A stretch of 64,000 nt of DNA from assembly GCA_026989265.1 (NCBI GenBank), contig JALSJP010000016.1, positions 1 through 64,000 on the forward strand. Reading direction: 5' to 3'. Source of the stretch: Micavibrio sp. (GTDB taxonomy: Bacteria; Pseudomonadota; Alphaproteobacteria; Micavibrionales; Micavibrionaceae). Below the pieces are notes generated by a model. It had not been told where the DNA came from. It saw only the letters and a list, made by a program, of their open reading frames with translations, and did not search any database. Positions within the stretch are counted from its first letter, which is position 1. Each line of letters opens with the position of its first letter. The translations under genes and the position numbers were made by a program. This document shows, piece after piece, positions 1 to 8,456 of this stretch.

Positions 1-1299
1 AGCATCATCCTTGAAAGGACCTTTAACAGGCACTCCGATATAATCCGCTTGTTCTTGGCTTAAAACAGTTAGCTTCGCTCCAACCTTACCAAGATGAAGA
101 GATGCAACTTTTTCATCCAAATGCTTGGGAAGCACATAAACCTTATTCTCATAATTGGCATGATTTTTCCAAAGCTCAATTTGCGCCAAAGTCTGATTAG
201 TAAATGACGCGCTCATCACAAATGATGGATGACCAGTAGCACAGCCAAGATTTACCAAACGACCTTCAGCGAGTAAAATAATGCGCTTACCGCTTGGGAA
301 TTCAATTTCATCAACTTGTGGCTTGATATTAGTCCATTTCATATTACGCAGTGGCTCAACTTGGATTTCATTATCAAAATGACCGATATTACACACAATC
401 GCGCGGTCTTTCATCTCACGCATATGATCGACAGTGATGATATCTTTGTTACCAGTAGTGGTCACGAATATATCAGCTCTAGGAGTTGCGTCTTCCATTG
501 TTACAACTTCATATCCATCCATAGCAGCTTGCAAAGCGCAAATAGGATCAATTTCAGTAACCATCACGCGCACGCCTTGTGAAGACAAAGATTGAGCCGA
601 GCCCTTGCCAACATCACCATATCCGCACACGATTGCAACTTTACCAGCAAGCATAACGTCCGTAGCACGGCGAATTGCATCAACAAGTGATTCGCGACAA
701 CCATATTTATTATCGAACTTAGATTTAGTAACAGAATCATTCACATTAATAGATGGAACTTTCAATGTGCCGTCTTCTTCCATCTTTTTAAGGAATAATA
801 CGCCCGTAGTTGTTTCCTCGGAAATGCCCTTAATATCAGCCATAAGCTCTGGATAATCTTTATGAGCAATAGCAGTTAAATCGCCGCCATCATCCAAAAT
901 CATATTAGGAGTCCAGCCATTTGGCCCTTTAATAGTCTGGTGTATGCACCACTCCGCCTCTTCCTCTGTCTCGCCCTTCCAAGCAAATACAGGAATTCCA
1001 GCCGCCGCAATTGCCGCCGCCGCTTCATCTTGAGTGGAAAATATATTACATGACGACCAGCGAACTTCCGCGCCAAGCTCTGTCAATGTCTCAATAAGCA
1101 CCGCTGTTTGCACCGTCATGTGAAGGCAACCTGCAATGCGCGCGCCTTTAAGAGGTTGCTCTTGCTTATATTCTTCGCGCGTAGCCATAAGTCCAGGCAT
1201 TTCATCTTGCGCCAAATCAATTTGCAAACGCCCAGCGTCCGCCAATGATATATCTTTAACTTTGTAATCTTGCTCTATTGCTTGTGGTGCTACTGACAT
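1..1299 (-). CDS. ahcY: Adenosylhomocysteinase (partial, C-terminal end cut by window edge)
   Basis: S-adenosylhomocysteine hydrolase. It reversibly splits SAH to adenosine and homocysteine in the cytosol and so relieves product inhibition of methyltransferases. The minus-strand translation begins [20 protein letters not shown] and contains the family blocks [12 protein letters not shown] (about residue 55), SVTKSKFDN, and the NAD-binding GYGDVGKG (about residue 225). The frame is open to base 1 and ends in GPFKDDA, so only about four residues of the usual HYRY-type C-terminus plus the stop are missing. The ATG at 1299 follows an AGGAGA ribosome site at good spacing. The following gene is divergent. 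Identification is near certain; the truncation is only the window boundary. Confidence 0.97.
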   Translation of the reverse strand, partial: MSVAPQAIEQDYKVKDISLADAGRLQIDLAQDEMPGLMATREEYKQEQPLKGARIAGCLHMTVQTAVLIETLTELGAEVRWSSCNIFSTQDEAAAAIAAAGIPVFAWKGETEEEAEWCIHQTIKGPNGWTPNMILDDGGDLTAIAHKDYPELMADIKGISEETTTGVLFLKKMEEDGTLKVPSINVNDSVTKSKFDNKYGCRESLVDAIRRATDVMLAGKVAIVCGYGDVGKGSAQSLSSQGVRVMVTEIDPICALQAAMDGYEVVTMEDATPRADIFVTTTGNKDIITVDHMREMKDRAIVCNIGHFDNEIQVEPLRNMKWTNIKPQVDEIEFPSGKRIILLAEGRLVNLGCATGHPSFVMSASFTNQTLAQIELWKNHANYENKVYVLPKHLDEKVASLHLGKVGAKLTVLSQEQADYIGVPVKGPFKDDA

Positions 1300-1400
1300 T
1301 TTAATTGTCTCCTTAAATATATAGTAAATTTCTTGCTTCTTTGATAAAGTTGAATGAATTAAACATTTTTTATAATAAAAACCAATGGTAATATTAAATT

Positions 1401-1859
1401 ATGAGCATAAATTTTAACGAATCAAGCAGAAAAGGGGCAGATAAACTAACCCCCGAGCCTAAAAATACTGGCGAAGACCCTTTGGAAAAAGCCAAGCGCA
1501 CGGGAGAACGTACGCGCTTCATACATAGATTGAATCCGCAAATTGATCGCTCATACCAAATATTTGAATATAATTTCAAAAATGGTGATTATGAACACGC
1601 TGGTGATTACGTGCTTATTAATAAAAGTGAAAAAACTGAGATTACAGAGAAAAAACTTATAAATCTAATGACACTTTTAAATGGGAAAGATAATTTAATA
1701 GACATATCAAACTTGACAAAAGTACGTTCTTTGTTTACATTAGTACCAGAGGCACAGGCAGGCGACCAGACAAAGATAATCCTTAAAGATTACGACGGCT
1801 CCGGTGTTTCTAAAGAAAATGCAGTATTTACAATAAGAAAAGGGGTTTTTGATGAATAG
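1401..1859 (+). CDS. Hypothetical protein, 152 aa
   Basis: I do not recognise this protein. It is hydrophilic and highly charged, with a Lys/Glu/Pro-rich first 40 residues (KLTPEPKNTGEDPLEKAKR), no signal peptide and no membrane segment. The middle (about residues 45-100) could form a small alpha/beta fold. The last codons overlap the start of the next short ORF (1852-2007), so the two are probably translated together. It is divergent from ahcY, with about 100 bp between them. A terminator follows the pair. Codon and base use look like the neighbours. It is probably a genuine lineage-specific cytoplasmic or exported protein, with no supported function. Confidence 0.6.
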   Translation: MSINFNESSRKGADKLTPEPKNTGEDPLEKAKRTGERTRFIHRLNPQIDRSYQIFEYNFKNGDYEHAGDYVLINKSEKTEITEKKLINLMTLLNGKDNLIDISNLTKVRSLFTLVPEAQAGDQTKIILKDYDGSGVSKENAVFTIRKGVFDE

Positions 1860-2007
1860 TTTAACAAATGGTTTTTCAGATGTTAATGAGACATTTCCTA
1901 AAGTAGGCAGTGTCGGCATGATAATGGGGCAATTCGCTGGTGCTTCCGATGGTTTCACTAATAAACCTAGTGCTAGCCTAGATAATATCAACTCTCATGA
2001 TATGTAA
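1852..2007 (+). CDS. Small hypothetical protein, 51 aa
   Basis: A short ORF starting at ATG 1852, eight bases before the end of the upstream 152-codon gene, with an AGGGG-like ribosome site just before it (AAAAGGGGTTTTTG). The product begins MNSLTNGFSDVNETFPKVGS and is rich in Gly, Asn and Ser, without a clear membrane helix. The overlap, the ribosome site and a rho-independent terminator right after the stop suggest it is a real, translationally coupled partner of the upstream gene. No family is recognised, and a non-coding explanation cannot be excluded for so short an ORF. Confidence 0.5.
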   Translation: MNSLTNGFSDVNETFPKVGSVGMIMGQFAGASDGFTNKPSASLDNINSHDM

Positions 2008-2030
2008 TTTAAAAATATAACTAATCAATA

Positions 2031-2060
2031 AAAGGCAGCTCTTATATGATCTGCCTTTTT
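2031..2060 (+). terminator. Rho-independent terminator
   Basis: Inverted repeat AAAGGCAG / CTGCCTTT with a 12-nt loop, followed by a run of T on the plus strand. It sits just downstream of the 152/51-codon pair. The T-rich flank on the other strand means it could also stop transcription arriving from the minus-strand gene ending at 2079. Confidence 0.75.
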
Positions 2061-2078
2061 GCTATTTGAGCTTTAACA

Positions 2079-2915
2079 TCATTCACATTGATAAAGTACA
2101 TATTTCTTATGTGTGCGGCAGTGTGATCTTACCCAAAAGACAGAAAACAAGCTCCATCCCGATATCCAAAAAGCTATAGATTGAGGGCTGCCAACCTCAA
2201 AGCCACCTCCTACACCCCCCATAACGACCAGCAATAAAAGCCCCATAAATGCATTTCCAATATACACCCCGCCTTTTGCAAACGAATAAAATAGAGCAAT
2301 GATGCAATAAGCGATAAGGAATATAAAGCCATCACTATATGAAATATTAATATCGGTAAAATTAATAGATCCAATAATATTAAATAGTGAAATGCCTAAC
2401 AAAGCCAAAAATATAACAAAAAGCAACTTAGATGCATAATCACTATAGGAATAAGTTTGCCCCGCCCAAAAAGCTGCGCCAATCATAAAAAATATTGATA
2501 TATCTTGCACCAAAGTAATTTGAGAAACCAAACCTTGTGATAAATAAAAATTATAAGCAACATACATAAAAGCCAGAGCGAACCATAATAGACTGCGCCC
2601 CTCTATCGCATGCATAGCAAATAACCCCCGCTTCATATGGTTTTCGCCGCTCATTCTATGCAATAAATCATGAGCAAGGGCAGAGCCGCAGCCGTTACTA
2701 ACCTTAGAATACGACTTTTGAGTGAACGAAGCAAAATGCTCGCTCACCTCATAGAGTGAGAGGATTCGCATAAATATAAAACCACCCCATAATATTGATA
2801 ATATACCAATTTGAGGTGCGCTTATTTCAAGCAATAAAAACGATAAAACGCTAATAACCACCAATGCAATATAAATAAGCAAACCAGGGTGCTTTGAATT
2901 ATAATATGAAATCAT
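2079..2915 (-). CDS. Multi-pass membrane protein, unknown function
   Basis: A 278-residue inner-membrane protein with about seven or eight hydrophobic helices: about residues 13-30 and 35-52, then a hydrophilic stretch (about 53-105) that contains CGSALAHDLLHRM, then a series of helices to about residue 260. It ends in a basic tail (WVRSHCRTHKKY). The start codon at 2915 directly abuts the stop of a 37-codon ORF, and both lie downstream of a Wzc-like tyrosine autokinase on the same strand. The context therefore suggests surface polysaccharide assembly or export. I see no match to Wzx, Wzy or exosortase motifs, so the role is inference. Confidence 0.65.
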   Translation of the reverse strand: MISYYNSKHPGLLIYIALVVISVLSFLLLEISAPQIGILSILWGGFIFMRILSLYEVSEHFASFTQKSYSKVSNGCGSALAHDLLHRMSGENHMKRGLFAMHAIEGRSLLWFALAFMYVAYNFYLSQGLVSQITLVQDISIFFMIGAAFWAGQTYSYSDYASKLLFVIFLALLGISLFNIIGSINFTDINISYSDGFIFLIAYCIIALFYSFAKGGVYIGNAFMGLLLLVVMGGVGGGFEVGSPQSIAFWISGWSLFSVFWVRSHCRTHKKYVLYQCE

Positions 2916-3029
2916 TTAACTTCCACCGCCAGTTATAAGGAAAAGACCTATAACTATTTGAAGAAATGAAACCATAGCAATAAATAATATTGCCCCGCGC
3001 CTTGAATATTTAATATCTGTATTTTGCAT
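2916..3029 (-). CDS. Small single-helix membrane protein, 37 aa
   Basis: The ORF runs from ATG 3029 to a TAA whose last base is immediately followed by the ATG of the 278-codon membrane gene (stop and start abut: GGAAGTTAAATG). The product begins MQNTDIKYSRRGAILFIAMV: a short polar N-terminus with positive charges, one hydrophobic helix (about residues 13-32) and a GGGS end. Charge placement predicts N-in topology. The exact abutment and strand suggest it is co-translated with the downstream membrane gene, possibly as a small subunit. No family is recognised. Confidence 0.5.
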   Translation of the reverse strand: MQNTDIKYSRRGAILFIAMVSFLQIVIGLFLITGGGS

Positions 3030-3055
3030 GTGGTCATGATATTTGATTCGGCTAT

Positions 3056-5125
3056 TTATTTATAGCTACCATAATAGTTCACAGCCTCGCCATAGCCCAA
3101 TTGCACGTGCTTTTTAAGGTCAATATTCGTTAAAACCGTTGCTATCATTGCATTTTCAAATTGCGTGAATTGAGAAATTCCGTTGTGGACAATTTCTCGG
3201 GAAGTTTTATTCCAAGACACCGTATATAGTAATTGATCTGACAATTTCTCAAGCGCCCGTGCATCTGACACCGCCATGCAAGCAGGAGAATCAATAATAA
3301 CCAGATCATAAGCCTTGCGCAAAGAGCGGATAAGCTGCTCCATCTTATCCGATGATATCAAATCAAGCGCACTATTAGGGACTGACCTGCCATAAATTAT
3401 ATGCAATCCCGATGGATCGCTGCTATCTATCACTTCCTCAAGCTTGTTTTGCCCGCTTAAATATTCAGCCAAAGATAAATTATTAGGGTGACCAAAGCTT
3501 TTGTGAACGCTAGGGCGGCGCAAATCCGCATCTACTAAAATAACCCGCTTACCTGACTTTGCCGCAAGCTGCGCTATCCATGAAGATAGTGTGGTTTTTC
3601 CTTCATTAGGAAGTGATGAAGTGACCGTTATGACCTTGCAATCACGCCCTTTTGCCTCGGCACATAATTTTATAACCAGTTTTAACGCGCGCACCGCCTC
3701 AGAAGTAGCAGAAGACGGATTATCGACAACATATCTTGATAATGGCTTATTCTTATCACCCTTAACCCTTGGTATAAGAGCATAGCATGGGATATCCAAA
3801 TATTCCTCAACCTGCCTTGCGCTTAAAAAACTATTCCTTGTTTTCTCAACAAAAATCGCAAGTAACAAGCCAAATATGAAAGATATTAACGTCCCAATAG
3901 CAAGTATTTTAGGCTTATCAGGAAAGCTAGCTATTTCAGAAACACTAACTTTTGATAAAATTTTTGCAGGAATTCTTACTTCATCCTCCTCCTCTAATGA
4001 TTTTTTATAAATGGCTTTATAATCATTAAATATGCGGCGCGTCTCCTCGGCTTGTTCTTGCAGCATTTTAAGCTTTTTACGCATAAATGCATTATAATAT
4101 TCATTGGAATTATCATTAATTTTTGTCTTTGGAAAAGATTGGAGCTGGCTTTTAGCACTAACATAATCAGCCTTAATAAGATCTATAATATCCATTTTTT
4201 TGTAAAATATTTGGCTGTCTATGTCCGCTATTTGTGATTTCAGATGAATAATATCAGGGTGCTTTACTCCATAATCAAGTGAAAGAGCGCTAAGCCTTTG
4301 CTTTAATGCATTACGCCTCGATTTAAGTTTTCGAATAACAGGGGAAGTTAGACTATTTAACGCAGTTTTATTATCACCTAAAAATGGCGCAAGCCTTGCC
4401 TTTGCTTTGATATATTTAGATTTTGCCTCACCATATTCTTTTGAAGGTTCACTGATATTATGTTTTGGCTTTAACTGACCTATGCGACTCTTTAAAAGCT
4501 CAAAATTAGACTGCGCTGCTTTAGAATTTTCCTGAAGCTTTTCAAAAATTTTAGTTTCATAGACATTATCTTTTATATGTGTACGGGGCGTTAAAGACTC
4601 TAAATAAAGTTTAATAATTTCATTAAGTATTATTGCCGCCTTCTCAGGGCTATGCGCCTTATATTCAACATTAACAACCAAAGAATTAGGAATTATTTGC
4701 GCCGTAAAATATTCACGAAAACGCGATATAACTGGCTGCATTTCTTTTGCGATGATTTCACCCGATAAATAAGAAAGCTTTGTATTATAAACATCAATAG
4801 CCTTAAATTTGGACTTTTCCTGTAAGGGCTTAACTTTTACGTTAAACTCAGGATCATTCATTAATTTAAGTTCAGCTATAACGCCTTGCGCAATATCAGA
4901 AGAGCCAAGCCGTGCCTTTTGGCTTCCTATAAAAGATGGGTCAGTATCATCAAATATAATTTGCGCATTTGCCGTGTAGGTAGCTTTAAGGTTTTGCACC
5001 ACCAAAGCTGTTAATGAGAAACCTAAAAACGCCACGCCAAATACAAGCATTTTCCTGCGCCCTAAAAGGCGTAGAATGCTTTTACAATGTCTAGAGTTAT
5101 GATGGTGTTTAAAGGATGCTACCAT
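3056..5125 (-). CDS. Polysaccharide chain-length regulator / BY-type tyrosine autokinase (Wzc/ExoP-like)
   Basis: An inner-membrane protein (689 aa) controlling polymerisation and export of capsule or exopolysaccharide. It has an N-terminal membrane helix (about residues 27-46), a Wzz-like extracytoplasmic domain with a long helical coiled-coil-prone stretch (about 180-390), a second helix (about 398-420, GTLISFIFGLLLAIF), then a cytoplasmic BY-kinase. Kinase motifs are Walker A SSLPNEGKTT (about 505), Walker A' ILVDADLRRP and Walker B LVIIDSP. The C-terminus carries a small tyrosine cluster (YGEAVNYYGSYK) suited to autophosphorylation, as in Wzc. It has the fused proteobacterial layout. Upstream on the same strand is a response-regulator-like gene; downstream are a 37-aa and a 278-aa membrane protein. 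The transported polymer cannot be told from the sequence. Confidence 0.93.
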   Translation of the reverse strand: MVASFKHHHNSRHCKSILRLLGRRKMLVFGVAFLGFSLTALVVQNLKATYTANAQIIFDDTDPSFIGSQKARLGSSDIAQGVIAELKLMNDPEFNVKVKPLQEKSKFKAIDVYNTKLSYLSGEIIAKEMQPVISRFREYFTAQIIPNSLVVNVEYKAHSPEKAAIILNEIIKLYLESLTPRTHIKDNVYETKIFEKLQENSKAAQSNFELLKSRIGQLKPKHNISEPSKEYGEAKSKYIKAKARLAPFLGDNKTALNSLTSPVIRKLKSRRNALKQRLSALSLDYGVKHPDIIHLKSQIADIDSQIFYKKMDIIDLIKADYVSAKSQLQSFPKTKINDNSNEYYNAFMRKKLKMLQEQAEETRRIFNDYKAIYKKSLEEEDEVRIPAKILSKVSVSEIASFPDKPKILAIGTLISFIFGLLLAIFVEKTRNSFLSARQVEEYLDIPCYALIPRVKGDKNKPLSRYVVDNPSSATSEAVRALKLVIKLCAEAKGRDCKVITVTSSLPNEGKTTLSSWIAQLAAKSGKRVILVDADLRRPSVHKSFGHPNNLSLAEYLSGQNKLEEVIDSSDPSGLHIIYGRSVPNSALDLISSDKMEQLIRSLRKAYDLVIIDSPACMAVSDARALEKLSDQLLYTVSWNKTSREIVHNGISQFTQFENAMIATVLTNIDLKKHVQLGYGEAVNYYGSYK

Positions 5126-5171
5126 CTGCGCATAATAATCTTTTTATCCACAGGGGGCAAGTGCGTGCATG

Positions 5172-5984
5172 TTATTTTGTGATATTATGTTCTATAATGC
5201 GCGCACCAACGGGAAGATCAACAAGCTTAACTTGAACCTCTGGAACTATGCCATCGACCTTAAATAAATCACTAAAACCATTTATAGACTCAGCAAAACG
5301 GTTGGCCGCTTCATTTGGCTCTGTTTCATATACGGGTCTTTGCAACAATAAAGCATATTCATATTTTTCTGTTTGCGCGATTATGTCTGATTGCCTGCGC
5401 AAGCGACTAAGGAATTTAGATAGTTTTGCAACCTTGTAATCGGCGGCAGATCCCCCTTCTGCTACTGCTATTTCATTATAATTTGTAATTCCGATAAAAA
5501 CTATAAATGTACGCTCACCATATCTATCCGCCCTATCAATTGCAGAAAGGAATAATTGGTTAAAAGCAGATTTTGAAATAATTCCGCCCGCGCTTGGAAA
5601 ATCTTCACTATCATCGCCTAATCTATTTATTAATGATATTAAATATTTCGCGTTATCAATAGTAACATCTAAAATATCATTATCAAACGGTTTAGAAATT
5701 GCGGCATTTGCTCCAGATTGCACAGCCTCAGTTAATTCAAGATCATGTCCCATTTGCACAATATACGGATAATGCCCCGTAGAGCGGCGTAAATTCAAAA
5801 TAAGCGGACGCGCGCTAGTTAATGGTGATGGATCAACAAAAACCATTTCATGTTTTTCCAAAGCCAATAAATCAACCGCATCATTCTTCGCAGCTTCTAG
5901 GGTTATCTTATGTCCCAAAGGTTCTAGGCGACGGCTCATAAGCCTTGCTGTAATATCTTCTCTATCAATAACCAATATTTTCAT
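5172..5984 (-). CDS. Response regulator with degenerate GGDEF-like output domain
   Basis: A 270-aa protein starting at MKILVIDREDITARLM; an in-frame upstream start at 6023 exists, but the ATG at 5984 fits the receiver fold and has an upstream AAAGGC. The receiver domain (residues 1-120) keeps the acidic pair in VIDRED, the phospho-acceptor Asp in MVFVDPSP and the conserved Lys in ISKPFD. The second half (about 140-255) has the size and secondary-structure pattern of a GGDEF domain, but the signature position reads EKYEY. It is therefore not expected to make c-di-GMP and could be a binding or scaffold domain. It lies 46 bp upstream of the tyrosine autokinase gene on the same strand, so it may link phosphorelay input to polysaccharide output (inference). 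Confidence 0.75.
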   Translation of the reverse strand: MKILVIDREDITARLMSRRLEPLGHKITLEAAKNDAVDLLALEKHEMVFVDPSPLTSARPLILNLRRSTGHYPYIVQMGHDLELTEAVQSGANAAISKPFDNDILDVTIDNAKYLISLINRLGDDSEDFPSAGGIISKSAFNQLFLSAIDRADRYGERTFIVFIGITNYNEIAVAEGGSAADYKVAKLSKFLSRLRRQSDIIAQTEKYEYALLLQRPVYETEPNEAANRFAESINGFSDLFKVDGIVPEVQVKLVDLPVGARIIEHNITK

Positions 5985-6149
5985 TTTAGTGCCTTTGCCT
6001 ATTTTGCCATGATAAAATAACATGCCCCCCTATAATGGCAAAAAAATCATTAAAAAAAAACTAATAATTACAAACTCATGGCTTTTATCTTGCTTGATGG
6101 TGCATATGTGGTATTTATTTGGTCATATTTTTTAATTTAAGGATTTAAA

Positions 6150-6758
6150 ATGAGCATTACACTACATAAAAATGATTTACCTGATGACCTTGATTTAGGT
6201 AATGTTATCGCCATTGATACAGAGGCTATGGGACTGCAATATGGTCGTGATCGTATTTGCCTTATTCAATTATCAAGTGGTGATGGCAATGCTCATTTAG
6301 TACAGATGCTTGATAAATCATATGATGCGCCAAATTTAAAAAAGCTTATATCAAACCCTGATATCATGAAGTTATTTCATTTTGCGCGCTTTGATGTCGC
6401 AATAATAAAGAAATATTTAGGTGTTAATTGCCCTAATATTTACTGCACAAAAATAGCTTCCAAGCTTGCACGCACCTATACGGATAAGCACGGTCTTAAA
6501 CATATTTGCAAAGAGCTAATCGGCGTTGATATAAGCAAGCAATGCCAATCATCTGATTGGGGCGCAGAAGAATTAAGCACAGAGCAGCTAAATTACGCGG
6601 CTAGTGATGTTTACTACCTTCATAAACTAAAATCCACGCTTGATAAAATGCTGGAACGCGAAGGACGCACGGCATTGGCACAAAACTGTTTTGACTTCAT
6701 GCAAACGCGCACTGATCTTGACTTGCAAGGCTGGTCACAAGATATTTTTGAACATTAA
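6150..6758 (+). CDS. rnd: Ribonuclease D-like 3'-5' exonuclease (short form)
   Basis: A DEDDy-family exonuclease of 202 aa, expected to trim RNA 3' ends in the cytosol. The exonuclease motifs are visible: ExoI IDTEAMGL (about residue 23), ExoII HFARFDVAII (about 76) and ExoIII YAASDVYYL (about 150). It lacks the C-terminal HRDC domains of E. coli RNase D, which is normal for the short alphaproteobacterial form. The gene is followed 15 bp later by kdsD and the lpt genes, a conserved alphaproteobacterial order, and probably begins that operon. It is divergent from the response regulator across an A+T-rich 165-bp gap that must hold both promoters. Confidence 0.92.
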   Translation: MSITLHKNDLPDDLDLGNVIAIDTEAMGLQYGRDRICLIQLSSGDGNAHLVQMLDKSYDAPNLKKLISNPDIMKLFHFARFDVAIIKKYLGVNCPNIYCTKIASKLARTYTDKHGLKHICKELIGVDISKQCQSSDWGAEELSTEQLNYAASDVYYLHKLKSTLDKMLEREGRTALAQNCFDFMQTRTDLDLQGWSQDIFEH

Positions 6759-6773
6759 AGTGATTATATATAA

Positions 6774-7766
6774 ATGAGCAATTCTAAAACTAACATAGAT
6801 TCTGCAATTCGCGTTTTAACCTCAGAGGCTAAAGCATTAAATGCTCTTGCTGATACTATCGACGAAGAATTTCATAAAGCCGTGGAAGCCATTCACGAGA
6901 TGAAAATCTCACAAAAAACCTCTGGTCGCTTGATAATTGCAGGAATAGGCAAAAGCGGGCATGTTGCACGCAAAATCGCAGCAACGCTAGCTTCCACAGG
7001 AACGCCAGCCTATTTCGTCCATCCCGGTGAAGCAAGTCACGGTGATATGGGCATGATTACCGAACATGATATAGTGCTTATGCTCTCTAATTCTGGTGAA
7101 AATTCAGAATTATCAGACCTCATACATTACGCAAAGCGCTATGATATTACTTTGATATCTATAACATCTAACCCAAATTCAACACTTGCCCAACATTCTG
7201 ATATAAATTTGGTAATGCCCAAAGTTGGTGAAGCTTGCCCTAATGGTCTTGCGCCGACCACATCAACTACAATGATGATTGCTCTTGGTGATGCGCTTAG
7301 CGTTGCATTGCTAGAGCGCATGGGACTTACGCCCGAGCAATATAAAGTCTTCCACCCTGGTGGCAAGCTAGGGCAAAAGCTAATGAAAGTATCAGAGCTT
7401 ATGGTTAGCGGCGATGATTTACCGAAAATAGCGCAAAATACCTTTATGGATGAAGCAATAATCACCCTCACCGAAAAAAATCTTGGTACAGTTCTTATAT
7501 TTGACGAAGCAAACAACTTGCTAGGGATAGTCACAGACGGCGATTTGAAACGCCATATGTCACCCGATTTGCTTGCGAAACCCGTTACCGATATCATGAC
7601 TAAAAACCCGCAAACCATATCTAAAAATGCCCTTGCGGTAGAAGCACTTGATATAATGACAAAGCAGCAAGGCAAATATATTACCAGCCTAATAGTCAAT
7701 GATGATAAGGGACAAATATGCGGAATAATCCGCCTGCAAGACTGCCTGCAAGCGGGCATAGCTTAG
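6774..7766 (+). CDS. kdsD: Arabinose-5-phosphate isomerase (KdsD/KpsF family)
   Basis: Interconverts D-ribulose 5-phosphate and D-arabinose 5-phosphate, the first step to Kdo for lipopolysaccharide. The 330-aa protein has an N-terminal SIS domain (about residues 40-170; GIGKSGHVARKIAATLASTG, then the LSNSGENSEL sugar-phosphate loop) and two C-terminal CBS domains (about 205-330; ELMVSGDD..., DIMTKNPQ...). This is the full normal length. It sits between the RNase D gene and lptC, so Kdo precursor synthesis and LPS transport are co-transcribed. The family is certain; the KdsD name is favoured over KpsF because of the lpt context. Confidence 0.95.
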   Translation: MSNSKTNIDSAIRVLTSEAKALNALADTIDEEFHKAVEAIHEMKISQKTSGRLIIAGIGKSGHVARKIAATLASTGTPAYFVHPGEASHGDMGMITEHDIVLMLSNSGENSELSDLIHYAKRYDITLISITSNPNSTLAQHSDINLVMPKVGEACPNGLAPTTSTTMMIALGDALSVALLERMGLTPEQYKVFHPGGKLGQKLMKVSELMVSGDDLPKIAQNTFMDEAIITLTEKNLGTVLIFDEANNLLGIVTDGDLKRHMSPDLLAKPVTDIMTKNPQTISKNALAVEALDIMTKQQGKYITSLIVNDDKGQICGIIRLQDCLQAGIA

Positions 7767-7775
7767 GGCTTTATA

Positions 7776-8456
7776 ATGGTGATGGATAATAACGAGCAGC
7801 AAGAAAAAGCCAGAATAGATAGGTTGTCGCGCCGCAGCAAAAACTCTACGGTTAATATAGGATATACAAAATTTGTCCGAACCATGCGCCTTGCTTTGCC
7901 TATCGCCGCCATGGTCGTCGTCGCTATATTATTTTTGCGATCAGGAGTTGAAGACAAGCTTACAATAGATGCCCCTCAGCTTGATAATAAAGACATTAAA
8001 GAGCGTGAAATATCTCAAAATGAACTTATTAACCCAAAATTTGAGACTACGGACAAGAAAAACCAGCCATATAAAATCACAGCCGAGCGCGCTATTCAGG
8101 GCGAGAAAAACAAAGACCTCATCATGTTAGAGCAACCTGTCGGAGAAATGACCATGAAAGATGGCGTGCAAGTTACCATGCAATCAAAGACAGGCGCATA
8201 CAGGCAAGATACTGAGCGCTTCTTTTTACAAGGTGACGTTATTGTAAAACATGGCGATGGATATACAATATACAGCGAAGAAGCTCATATCGACCTTAAA
8301 CAAAATCTTGCATGGTCAGAAAAAGATATAAGGGGCAAGGGCCCTGAAATAACCATTGATGCAACAGGTGTAAAAGCAAATGGCGATACAGGAGAAATAA
8401 TTTTCCAAGGACCTGCAAAGCTTATCTTAGAAAATGGTCTTAAGGGTATACAATGA
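7776..8456 (+). CDS. lptC: LPS export ABC transporter periplasmic protein LptC
   Basis: A 226-aa bitopic protein linking the LptBFG transporter to the periplasmic LptA bridge. A basic cytoplasmic N-terminus precedes one membrane helix (about residues 37-56, LALPIAAMVVVAILFLRSGV). A periplasmic beta-jellyroll domain follows, with typical blocks such as NPKFETTDKKNQPYKITAERA. It is longer than E. coli LptC (191 aa), in line with alphaproteobacterial members. It overlaps lptA by 4 nt (ATGA), which indicates translational coupling. Start at ATG 7776, 10 bp after kdsD. Confidence 0.92.
   Translation: MVMDNNEQQEKARIDRLSRRSKNSTVNIGYTKFVRTMRLALPIAAMVVVAILFLRSGVEDKLTIDAPQLDNKDIKEREISQNELINPKFETTDKKNQPYKITAERAIQGEKNKDLIMLEQPVGEMTMKDGVQVTMQSKTGAYRQDTERFFLQGDVIVKHGDGYTIYSEEAHIDLKQNLAWSEKDIRGKGPEITIDATGVKANGDTGEIIFQGPAKLILENGLKGIQ

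Noticed and set aside
1300-1400. SAH or SAM riboswitch upstream of ahcY
   Set aside because: Only about 100 bp separate the divergent genes; no conserved riboswitch core or pseudoknot pattern was recognisable, just an AGGAGA ribosome site and A+T-rich DNA.
7139-7759. 206-codon minus-strand ORF inside kdsD
   Set aside because: It is antisense to a clearly identified gene, has Ser/Ile-rich shadow composition and no ribosome site or family match.
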